Source: Aphrocallistes beatrix (lineage: Eukaryota > Porifera > Hexactinellida > Sceptrulophora > Aphrocallistidae). Taken from it: DNA of 64,000 nt. How positions within the stretch are numbered: position 1 is the stretch's first letter; each line of letters begins with the position of its first letter. The position numbers were made by a program, and so were the translations under genes. The notes under the pieces are model-generated. The model had not been told where the DNA came from. It worked only from the letters and a program-made list of their open reading frames with translations, and made no database searches. Location: the NCBI GenBank assembly GCA_963281255.1, contig OY725492.1, positions 1,302,001-1,366,000 of the forward strand. The letters run 5' to 3'. Positions 54,620-64,000 of the stretch are shown here, piece after piece.

Positions 54620-55830
54620 AATGCCAGGTCAGCTCTTGGTTTGAATCTTACCTCTCTGGTAGGACTCAATTCGTCTCGATTAAGGGTTCTAATTCCTCCA
54701 ATATCCCGGTCCAACACGGAGTTCCTCAGGGTTCTTGTCTTGGTCCGCTTCTCTTTAGCCTCTATACTAGTCCTCTATTCGACCTCATTAGGTCCCACCT
54801 CCCCGACATGCACTGCTATGCCGACGATACTCAGGTTTATCTTTCTTTTAAACCCGGTTCCATCTCTTCTGAAGAATCTGCTTTCTCCGCCATCCAATCT
54901 TGCATCTCCGCGATCCGTTCCTGGCTCCTCACCAACAAGTTGCTTATCAATGACACCAAGACTGAGTTCCTTATAATAGGGACTCGTCAACAACTATCTA
55001 AGGTTCAAACTGATAGCATCTCTGTTGGTGAGTCGAGAATCTCTTCTTCCAAAGAAGTACGGAATCTTGGAACTTGGCTCGACAATACCCTCTCAATGTC
55101 TTCTACTACATCTATAACATCCGGCGTATTAGAAAGTATCTCTCTAGGGAAGTCTGTGAAACTCTTGTCAATTCTCTTATCACATCTCGTCTTGATTATT
55201 GTAACAGTCTCTTGTATGGTTGCCCCTCATCCCTCTTAGCCGACTCCAGCGAGTCCAGAACAGTGCAGCCAGGCTTATCTACAATGTCTCTCGTACCTTT
55301 TCGTCATCTCCTCTTCTTATTAACCTCCACTGGCTGCCTGTTAAACATCGTATCCTCTTCAAAATCCTCCTCATAACTTACAAAGCCATCCATTCTCTTG
55401 CTCCGGACTATATCATCCAGCTCATACAGGTTAAGTCATCCAATCGTACTCTACGATCATCCAACGCCATCCTCCTTGAGCATCCTACTATCAAATCTTC
55501 CAAAACTCTGGGTGATCGTGCATTCACTTTAGCTGCGCCTGTTGAGTGGAATCTTCTGCCTCCGAGCATTCGGAATGCCCCCTCACTTCTTCTCTTCAAA
55601 AAACTCTTGAAAACTCATCTTTTCCGTATCGCGCACGACACATCCACTTAAATTAATTTCAATGCATATACATACCTCACAAGCATACATACACATACAA
55701 CGCATACATACGCATACATACATAAATACATAACACACACCTACTTTTATTGAATTGTACAGCGCACTTGAACATATTAATATGGAATCTGCGCTATATA
55801 AATGTATATTATTATTATTATTATTATTAA
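54620..55830 (+). mobile_element. L2-like LINE 3' half (RT C-terminus to tail)
   Basis: Plus strand: [49 protein letters not shown] (catalytic YADD), [20 protein letters not shown], then after frameshifts near 55095 and 55235 [47 protein letters not shown] and WNLLPPSIRNA. It ends with GCGCTATATAAATG and an ATT microsatellite (about 55808-55829), typical of L2/CR1 tails. 5'-truncated; its missing region resembles 395-2535. Confidence 0.9.
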
Positions 55831-55849
55831 ACGAAGTTACTATACGATT

Positions 55850-56525
55850 TTTGATCTGACACTTGGCGACACATTGAGACACCTTTAAAGTTCAGATATG
55901 CTGTAACTCTGAATCCATAAATGCAAACCCATCATTTTTTGACGCATAAGGTTCATTCGACAATGTTAGCACCTTCTGCAGTTGCAGATGATTTCTATGA
56001 AGTACAATTTTTTCACATTCTTGATTTTTTAATTAATTATTCAATTCACACTATGTAATACGAATAGATTTCTATTGTTTTGTATTTAACCCCCGTTTCC
56101 AGAAGCTAGTGTGAGATTTGTGACTGTGAGAGAGCTTAATTTTAATATTTAATTATTCTTTTTCATTGATTCGAATGCACAACGATTGAGAATCAGTTAC
56201 TAGCTACTATTTGAATATATCTCAATTATATTACACAAATATTACTGAGCTAGATTAATCATATATTATGCATATTCTACAATATGCTTGAAACTTAATA
56301 ATTTAAAAGGAAAAGTAATAGAAAAAGACTTTTAACGAATAAATGTTTACCATATACTTTGACACCTTTTAATAACTACGTATATATATGTGGTCAAGTG
56401 ACGATGATTCTCATACAAATCCATAATGTTGAATTTGCATTATTATGCTATACTACAATGTTTACCAAAAACATTTCCTAAAAATATCAGAATTTTTCAC
56501 ACCTCGAGAGGTGTTAAAAATGGAA
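55850..56525. other. Spacer, no gene
   Basis: AT-rich; near 56480-56515 a TTTTTCACACCTCGAGAGGTGT inverted motif recalls the Helitron A body but is short. Confidence 0.3.
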
Positions 56526-56527
56526 TA

Positions 56528-56691
56528 CACTCAAGCTCGCTTAATATGAACATTACTTTATTATGAACTTCCTGGTCCCAATTTCATTTTTAGATAGGAT
56601 TTGTATTGAATCAAGTTCGCTTAATATGAAGTATCTCTATTATGAACATATTTTTGGTCCCCTGGTGGTTCACAATAAGCGACCTTGACTG
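56528..56691. mobile_element. pogo-type MITE, TA target site
   Basis: CACTCAAGCTCGCTTAATAT and TAAGCGACCTTGACTG ends between TA sites (56526-56527 and 56692-56693). TCGCTTAATATGAA is repeated inside. Non-coding. Confidence 0.75.
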
Positions 56692-56825
56692 TAACTGAAA
56701 AATGATAAGAGAAAGATATTAGTACCATGAATTGTTCATTAGGCATTGCAACACCTTTCCATATAAAAATTTCATGATCAGGGGAAAATAACCGGGAAAC
56801 CCATCAATAATTTTATCATGTACAA

Positions 56826-57058
56826 AAAATATCATAAAATATTCCAGTTTGTCTCCACCTTTATCAAGCAGCTGCCAGCCAGAGATCCCTCAAAAGTGCC
56901 GGATATCAAGTGAGTATAGTCTGGCTCAGTTATTGCTCAAATAAATCCCACTGAGCCAGACTATACTCACTTTGTTTCCGGCGCTTTTGTGGGATCTCTG
57001 GGTGGTGACTGCTTGATAAAGGTAGAGGCAAACTGAGGTACTTTATGATAGCTTTTTT
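56826..57058. repeat. Large imperfect palindrome
   Basis: Arms of about 95 bp: GAGATCCCTCAAAAGTGCCG pairs with the CGGCGCTTTTGTGGGATCTC arm, and GAGTATAGTCTGGCTCAG with its exact complement. The loop contains AGTTATTGCTCAA, shared with the palindrome at 58923. No TSD seen. Probably a foldback MITE. Confidence 0.65.
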
Positions 57059-58922
57059 TACTATATTATATTACTTAAAATTAACGATTTATTCAAATAC
57101 TTTTCTCAGGACGATGTCGTGCATATTACCACCTCACTAATGAAACATCTTAAATTAATAATCTCTAAAATGACGATTTGTAGATTGAGACCAAAGTTTG
57201 CAAAATTTTATATTTGTTTCTCAGAGTTAAGACTCAAACCGTATATTTCGTAATCCATTATTTTATTGTCTAATTATTTATAGTATATTTTTAAAAGCCT
57301 CTAATTCAGATACAATGCAAGTCGGAAGATGGGAGCTAAAGGGGATGGAGATGTGTTTTTTGCCGAGGAAATTACCAAAATTGAAAATTTTATAGCCTGT
57401 AATCTCTGTCAGAGTCTATTCTGAGGGACAAGTTTGTTCCGTAAAGATCCGAAGCAGAGTTTATGTTTACTTATTCCCCGCCATTTTCAACTCTACTGCA
57501 TAAACAAAAGCAGATAAATCAAGATTCAATCGATGGAAAATGTTCAGGTTACCATCTAAACAAACTTTCTTCTAGAATATAGGCCAATGTACCCAGGAAG
57601 CTAGAAAGCTAGTAGCATAGCCTCAAATTAGGATTTCCAGCCAGGGAAATGGTATTCCGATGGTTCGGGACGAACTATTAATATATACATATCAATTTTA
57701 TTGTAAACCATCTAGCAACGCCATTACTCTTCGTTTTAATAGCCCTGTACAAATTGATATTAGTTGGTGGTGTATTGTTAGTTTTTAGTGCATCTTCACT
57801 GTTGAGAGATGCACTTATGGCATGGACGGCGCTCTACTTCCGTCCGTTGGTTTGTATGTCCTTACGCGTGCTCCTGCGAAATCTAACAGTCCGATTTTTT
57901 ATCAAATGTCCCATGTAAGTTTATCTTTTTATGCTATAGGTGTGCACTATGAATATTTTGTTAAATTCCATAACTTTTATAATCGTATATTCATATTTTA
58001 ACACGTCCACTTCAAAGTTTTGTTAAAATATATACGATATTGGATAAGACCATACACCGTAGAAAGCTGAAAATTTGTATACAAAGGTAATTTTACATGC
58101 TGACAACGATCTATTAGTTTTTAAGCAAAATATGATATTATAACGTCACAACGGGATTTGTTTAATACTTCCTTATTTTGTACCTTATCAGCACGAAATT
58201 CAGTCAGTATAGAGAACCAATTATGTTTAATCGTTCTACTGATTTCTTTGTCCAATTTTTGGCAAGTTCTGAAATAAACTGTACGTTGTGTACTTTAGTT
58301 ATAGGCACATATAGCATTACTGTTATGATGTAATTAGACTGCTTCACAGATAGCATTTTTAGACCACACAACTAGATTGCATGATTCGAGTTTCAATAAT
58401 GTTTACGTAATGAAAATGCAAGAATGAATTGTATGAATAAATTATAAATAGTACTCAATCGTAAATAGATGAAGGTATCTGCAGTGAGCGATGATGCAAT
58501 GCAACCGAGGCAAACAAACAAAGGCATACACACATCAAAAGTGACTAGTTAATAAATGCTGCTCTGACCAGCATTTTCAGTTCAAACTAGCCCATGATCA
58601 TAAAATCCACGAGATAATTTTTTCCCAATATTAATTATAGCCATTGCTAGTTGGAAACATTTTTCAGCTCCACCACCCGCATCTATCCAGCGCTGCGCAT
58701 ATATTGCCATTATTGCCACCATTGCAATTAGTATTACTGGTGGAACCCAGTTCCTATATTTCGATTACTGTTCGATACAGATTAAAGTAGTATTACTTTT
58801 TTTAATGTAATATTACTTCTATTTTATCAATACATCTACGTAAGTTCATTTTAAAATGCACGAAGTAGTTATCTCTTCCTGGAGATAAATATAAAAAAAT
58901 ATCCCATTTGCTTCCACCCCGA
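57059..58922. other. Long stretch without recognisable gene
   Basis: AT-rich. A GC-richer patch near 57790-57910 (GGACGGCGCTCTACTTCCG, CCTTACGCGTGCTCC) has no ORF and may be transposon debris. No splice-compatible exon with a known domain was found. Confidence 0.35.
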
Positions 58923-59060
58923 GCAGTAATACCATCCAGACATCACACGAAGTCCCGCGCTGCCAAGTAGGCATAGCACAGTTATTGCTCAATGCTTCTG
59001 TACTCACAACTACTAACTTGGCTGCGTGGGACTTTGTAGGGTACCTGGATAGTAAATACT
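58923..59060. repeat. Palindrome related to that at 56826
   Basis: GTCCCGCGCTGCCAAGTAG pairs with CTAACTTGGCTGCGTGGGAC, and CCATCCAG with CTGGATAG. Loop CAGTTATTGCTCAA is shared with the other palindrome. It ends 55 bp before a lectin pseudo-exon. Confidence 0.6.
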
Positions 59061-59115
59061 GTTTGAAAAAAGTGAAACGGGGATCTTTTTGATGTTTTCT
59101 CCTTATTGTTTATAG

Positions 59116-59409
59116 CTCCAAGCAGTGGATGCGACTTGATTGCAAATGAGGAGAAGTACTTCAGTTGCTTTCCAAATTCTGGAATTAATTGGTTTGAAGC
59201 TCGAGTTAATTGTCAGGCAAAGAGAGATAAAAGCAAGCATGGACTCAGGAATTGAAAACTTTGCATTGGATTCTATTACCAACCCTTCTGTGTACATCTC
59301 ATTATTGTTGATAGATATGAATGATATTGCAACAGATGTCGTTTTTGTTTGGAGTGATGGTCGTAACTGTTCTTATCGATTATTTTATGAAAGAATGATG
59401 ATTGTATAA
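59116..59409 (+). pseudogene. C-type lectin domain pseudo-exon
   Basis: After TTTATAG: PSSGCDLIANEEKYFSCFPN, INWFEARVNCQAK, then a frame break; a second frame continues with WSDGRNCSYRLF. This parallels the exons at 60512 and 62777 but lacks the WIGL core and all later cysteines. Broken member of the same exon family. Confidence 0.75.
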
Positions 59410-60377
59410 GATACGACACTATTCACTTGGTTGAGAATATGATTTCAACATTATAGACACATTGAGTTAAACCTGATTTAATGACCTCTGAAGAAAAGAG
59501 AATGCGTATATGAACATTTTAAGAGTCTGATTGCTGCAGTCTTAATATTGCATATAACAAGATGTTGAAAAGAAATTTAAAGTCTCTAGAATTAGACAGA
59601 AGAAGATGCCTGACGAAGTTGTTGATGATCATCAACCGACAAGTGATTCATTGATCGAGTTAGAGTGCACATATTCTGCCGCACGTGTATAATACAATTC
59701 TGGCTGAATTGAAGTCAAGAATGAGGATTTTCATAATTTGCTACAAAGATTTTATTCCAAATTTAATGATGTTTTAAATTTCTAATTGCTTGCAAATCAA
59801 CTCAAGAATCTAAATATCCTTGAATTCTAAACCGAGTGCTTATTATTTTAAATTGATTAATTGATTGTTAGATTTGCAGTTATTGGATAGTCACAGACTC
59901 CTCAATTTTGTAACTATTCCTGCCTTCTTTCAAATCCATTCAAACTCTGACAGCTATTGCACGTATGATTTTAAATTCGTAATCTACACTTCCAAATTAC
60001 TCTCATAAATTATTTTCAAGCTATATAATATATACCACCTGAACCCTCGTCACTGGTCACTACCATTATATATGACGAGGAAAGGTGGATTAAAGAAGTA
60101 GACACAATAGTAATGATCTTTAGCGAAGAATCGCTCAATAGAAAGTTTTCAAATGTGAGTAATTAGAATGTGTAAATTACGAATGTGAGATCAGATATGT
60201 CATTGCTTTCGTAGTTTAAATGAATTATCCTCCATGGATATACCCATTTTAGTATTATTTATGAAGCAAATTATTTCGTTCAAATCCTTTCGGCCAGGAA
60301 GGGTGTACGCTAATGTAATGTATAAATATGTATATTTGTTTTAGAGTTTGTATCGGTTATACTTGTAGAATAAAAAG
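59410..60377. other. Upstream of lectin gene, no gene seen
   Basis: AT-rich; presumably contains the promoter of the gene starting at 60378. No clear TATA motif singled out. Confidence 0.3.
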
Positions 60378-63166
60378 ATGGATCTAATACTGAATGTGAT
60401 CTTATTATTTTCTCTAACTACATCGGCGTTCACTCAAGGTACTCATATTATCTCTACCATACTTGAACGTGCGTATTGTAATGGTAAATGAACATGTCTA
60501 TTCTATTTTAGTTCCTAGCAGTGGATGCGATCTAATTACGAGTGAAAACAAGTGTTTCAGTTACTTCAATCACTCTGGAATCAATTGGAATGATGCTAGA
60601 GTTAATTGTCGGACATGGGGAGGAGATCTAGCTAGCATAGCTAGTGCAGAAGAAAATGCAGCAGTGGTTTCCATTAGAAGTCCTAGTGAAGCTGGATCAT
60701 GTTGGATTGGACTTAATGACATTGGAACAGAAGGAACATTTGTGTGGAGTGATGGAAGCAACAGCTCATATAGGAACTGGGTTGGTGGTGCACCAAATAA
60801 TGTAGGCAATGAAGACTGTGCTCATGTTGGGCCAATTACCTGGAATGACCTACCTTGCAATAATATCCACCTTTGTTATTATTGCAGTCTATCAAACGGT
60901 GAGTGAACAGCAAAATAGCCAAATCCTGTAGTGAGATTACCTGATTGAGTTTACTACAGTACATTGATAAGTTATTCTAACAATGTGCGGATACGACACG
61001 AGGTGCTAGAGACGGTGAAAATGTTCCTGCTCCCCCATTCCCCACTTAGGATTTTGTACTCCTAATCACAAGACATTCAGCTAAACTGGCTTAAATAAAT
61101 AAAATAATTTCAAGTCATCTTAGTCATCTTAGGTTAATAATACATCTATTTCGTTCATTTTCTTACTATTTGGGTCAAAATATTGTCAGCACAGATGATT
61201 TAAAAATTATTTTCTAGTTCAAGTTAGGTCAAGTCAGGAATCGGCATTGAGACAAACTGCAAATTGTGCCCAGAAAACCGCTCTCTTACCACTTCTTCCC
61301 CCCATTAAAGAGGTTAATTTAAATGGGAAAATAATTACTGAAATTTTTAACTTCCCAATTCCCCACTTTTCGATTTTCTTTTGTATGGAAATAGATAAAG
61401 ATAGCCCAAAATTTCTCTACATACTTATAGAGCTTCCCCATTTATAGAAGTTTTACTGTATCCGAATCATTAACTATTTATGAAATCTGCCCTTTTTAAT
61501 ACACGAAACTTCCTTTAGTAAACGTGTTCGGGAGAATAGTTGACTCTTCTACTTTTGAAGAAAAGAATAATAACACAGTTCTCACGCTAGACACAACTCT
61601 ATACTGTGTCACAGAGAATAGGAACACTCCGCAGGTGACTTGGAGTTATGTGAATCTAGATGGGATCAGATCCTTTCTCACTGCTGCAACGAATGTCACT
61701 ACAGGAGTTAGTATTCTGGAATTAACCAATAATAATAATCCAGGCACTTACTCATGTCAAGTCACTCGAAATGGAGCATTTGTAACCTATATAGCTGAAA
61801 TATCTGGTAGAAGTGGTGAGTGATTGATTTTATAGCATAAAACTAACATTTTATTAGTAAATTATATGGGGGCGCTGCATTTGTAAGAATCATTTTGTCG
61901 ACATATTTAAAATCTATTTTCCACACATTACGATTCATTTTTGCGATATTTTGACTTGTTTTAAACACATAGTATTTAAGCGATATCATTAATGCTTGAG
62001 AGAAAATCAAGATGGGGATGGATTGATTTGAAACATTTTACCATTTTAATGGAATGTTGTTACATTCCTACGCTACTATTGAAACACGTTTTCCATTTAT
62101 GGCTATATCTTGAAAACGGATCATGTTTAGACATCAAATTTGGATGTACGTATTTGAAACTAGGCTATAAATTTCTTTTCATTAGCTTATTATACATTTG
62201 TAGCACTAAATCCTAAAATTCTTGAATATATTGTCGAAAGATGAGGATCTAATGCTGCAAAATATATTATGAGCTGATAGAAAGTGGCTTTTACCTATCA
62301 AATTCATTAAATGTGAGTGTTTAACTATAACGGTTTTTGGATATAACGTCAAATAGTAACATGCATTTCCATAGCAACGTAAGTATGTACCAATATCCCA
62401 TTGGAAATTTTCAAATCTTATGAATCAAGCCGTCTTCTCACTTTGTTTTTTCCTCAAAATAATTAATTAATAACACTTAAAAATGTGCTTAAATCGATCA
62501 GAAGGTTGCAAAAGTTTATCTTAAATATGTGAAATCTGGAAAGAAAACCACATAACTCACATTCCGAAAAGAGTTGTGGTGTAAAACAACCCAAAAACAA
62601 TAATACATTTCCCATCTCTAACTTCATCGGATTATGGGATACGAATAATAAATAATTGACCCAAGTTCCAAGACCCGAGCTGGCAGCCTCCATTCCTTCG
62701 TTTAAGTCGTCTATGACTCTATCATACTTTAGCATACGTATTGTAATGATGAATGAACATGTCTCTTCTATTTTAGTCCCTAGCAGTGGATGCAATCTAA
62801 TTACGAGTGAAAGCAAGTGTTTCAGTCACTTCCCCTACCCTACAATGAATTGGAATGATGCTAGAGTTAATTGTCAGACATGGGGAGGAGATCTAGCTAG
62901 CATAGCTAGTGCAGAAGAAAATGCAGCAGTGGTTTCCATTAGAAATTATAGTCTAATTGGACCATGTTGGATTGGACTTAATGATATTGAAACAGAAGGA
63001 ACATTTGTGTGGAGTGATGACAGCAACAGCTCATATCGGAACTGGGATGGTGGTGCACCAAATAATGTAGAGAATGAAGACTGTGCTTATGTTGATCTAA
63101 TTACTTGGAATGCCATACCCTGCAATGAAAGTTTTCCTTCTTGCTACTATTGCAGTCTATTAAATG
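60378..63166 (+). CDS. CTLD-Ig-CTLD gene (runs past the window)
   Basis: Exons by GT-AG and phase: 60378-60438 (ATG, hydrophobic MDLILNVILLFSLTTSAFTQ signal peptide), 60512-60898 (C-type lectin domain), 61519-61815 (Ig domain), 62777-63166 (second lectin domain); every join is phase 1. The last ends in a GTGAGT donor, so more exons follow outside. Product: secreted or membrane protein binding ligands through two lectin modules separated by an Ig module. The two lectin exons and their preceding about 50 bp of intron are near-identical, showing recent exon duplication. A third, broken lectin exon precedes the gene. A recognition or agglutination role is inferred. Confidence 0.82.
60512..60898 (+). 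CDS. Lectin exon 1 (C-type lectin domain)
   Basis: 129 codons: SGCDLITSENKCFSYF, WNDARVNCRTWGGDLASIAS, CWIGLNDIGTEGTFVWSDG, YRNWVGGAPNNVGNEDC, ITWNDLPC, CYYCSL. Has the WIGL core, six or more cysteines and WND, but the usual EPN/QPD sugar motif reads APN, so Ca-dependent sugar binding is uncertain. Confidence 0.9.
61519..61815 (+). CDS. Ig-domain exon of the lectin gene
   Basis: 297 bp, phase 1-1: VFGRIVDSSTF, TTLYCVTENRNTPQVTWSYV, then NPGTYSCQVTRNGAF. Cysteine-tryptophan-YxC spacing is that of an Ig fold. A decayed relative lies at 2540-2700 on the minus strand. Confidence 0.85.
61990..62460. repeat. Old foldback-element debris in lectin intron 3
   Basis: GGAATGTTGTTACATTCCTA and CTTGAAAACGG, then in reverse TTTCCATAGCAACGTAAGTA, resemble the inner arms of the P-like foldbacks at 3792 and 9003. 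Ends and TSD are gone. Confidence 0.45.
62777..63166 (+). CDS. Lectin exon 2 (second C-type lectin domain)
   Basis: 130 codons, about 80% identical to the exon at 60512: WNDARVNCQTWGGDLASIAS, CWIGLNDIETEGTFVWSDD, NWDGGAPNNVENEDC. WND is changed to WNA (ITWNAIPC) and the APN motif is kept, so metal-dependent sugar binding is less likely here. Changes cluster in the ligand loop. Confidence 0.9.
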
Positions 63167-63290
63167 GTGAGTGAACAGCCACAGCAAAATTGTGTGATTT
63201 CTTAAGTACACTAACCCCTGTTTATAATTATTCCACAATCTGTAGACACGACATTTCACTATCAGACTTAAAATAACTCCATTGAGAAAA

Positions 63291-64000
63291 TCTTATATAT
63301 TATAATGCTATGATTTTTTTGTGTTTGTCCGAATTGATTGAAGAATTGGGAAGTCATAGAGATGTGAAATTTGGCATGTAGGTGTCAAATGATATGACTA
63401 CGATAAAATTCTAAGATCTAAGCGAAATTTTCACACCTCTGCAAAAAATGGAAAACAATTTTTCACACCTTTTCTATACTAAATAAATAACCACACTATC
63501 ACAATAGAAACCATTGTAGTACGACACTACAATAGATCGTCATTGTTATTAATACTTCAAAACCACAACTTATGCTTGATATCTTAAATGTATTATAGTG
63601 TATGGCAATAAAAAAGATTATGTGCATATTTTCACACTTTTATATGCATATTTTCACACCATTTGATGAATTTTGAAAAATGTGCTAGAGACTAGCTTCA
63701 AACGGGTGACATGGGGTTTTCAGCAGTGTAGATTTCGAATATCATATTTTCGAGTAAATTTGATGATCAATTTGTTTGCTTTTGTTAACATATATATACA
63801 TAAAGTAAACAAATTGCAAAAATAGGCTAGAGACTAGATTCCAACGGTTGATATGGGGTTTTTAGTTCTGTAGATTTCGAATATTATATTTTCGGATCCA
63901 TATGAGAAATTATTCGTTAACCATTGCTTACAATATTTATCTAAAGGGAAATTCCCCAAATAGGTTAAATTGAGTAACTCCAGGCGCCCGCAGGGCGACT
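63291..64000 (+). mobile_element. Helitron-like family A, cut by the window edge
   Basis: Starts TCTTATATATTATAATGC after A; the body follows 22440-23218; the GC-rich end begins (GGCGCCCGCAGGGCGACT) at the last bases of the window. In the intron after the second lectin exon. Confidence 0.65.

Noticed and set aside
57780..57910. GC-richer patch as a possible exon
   Set aside because: No frame with a recognisable domain and no paired splice sites.

Overview
The window reads as AT-rich invertebrate (metazoan) genomic DNA with short phase-1 introns, single-exon coiled-coil/NHL-repeat genes and exon-modular Ig, fibronectin III and C-type-lectin genes, embedded in very dense nested transposons. 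Expanded single-exon NHL proteins plus Ig/lectin receptors would suit a demosponge or another early-branching animal, but no marker in the window fixes the taxon. No rRNA, tRNA or CRISPR was recognised.

Layout. 1-3.5 kb: ends of Helitron-like repeats and a broken L2/CR1-type LINE split by a hAT MITE. 3.8-5.8 kb: two giant-TIR foldback elements. 6.2-7.5 kb (-): SLC2-type sugar transporter with one in-frame stop. 7.8-14.2 kb: decayed unknown ORF, MULE-like and hAT/ZMYM1-like transposase remnants, more foldbacks. 14.4-26.7 kb: NHL cluster, with an intact gene at 15.7 kb, a pseudogene at 18.6 kb split by a TA-flanked MITE, an intact gene at 25.5 kb and antisense NHL fragments. 27.9-30.8 kb: gypsy RT fragment, deeply nested DNA elements and a deleted mariner. 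31.85-42.7 kb: a multi-exon Ig/FN3 transmembrane receptor with tyrosine motifs in its tail, whose signal-peptide exon is split by a 4.2-kb P-type transposon. 43.3-55.8 kb: almost only transposons (hAT, gypsy, LINEs, palindromic arrays). 55.8-59.1 kb: quiet DNA with two large palindromes. 59.1 kb to the end: C-type lectin exons forming a secreted or membrane CTLD-Ig-CTLD gene that continues past the right edge, which lies in a Helitron-like copy.

Two themes stand out. First, candidate recognition genes (ITIM-like receptor, lectin/Ig gene, NHL proteins) sit beside each other and show duplication and decay. Second, many insertions can be resolved exactly from target-site duplications: 8 bp for hAT types, 7 bp for P-like elements, TA for mariner/pogo types, A|T for Helitron-like elements, and 4 or 9 bp for two families not recognised. 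All assignments come from reading the sequence; no database search was possible.
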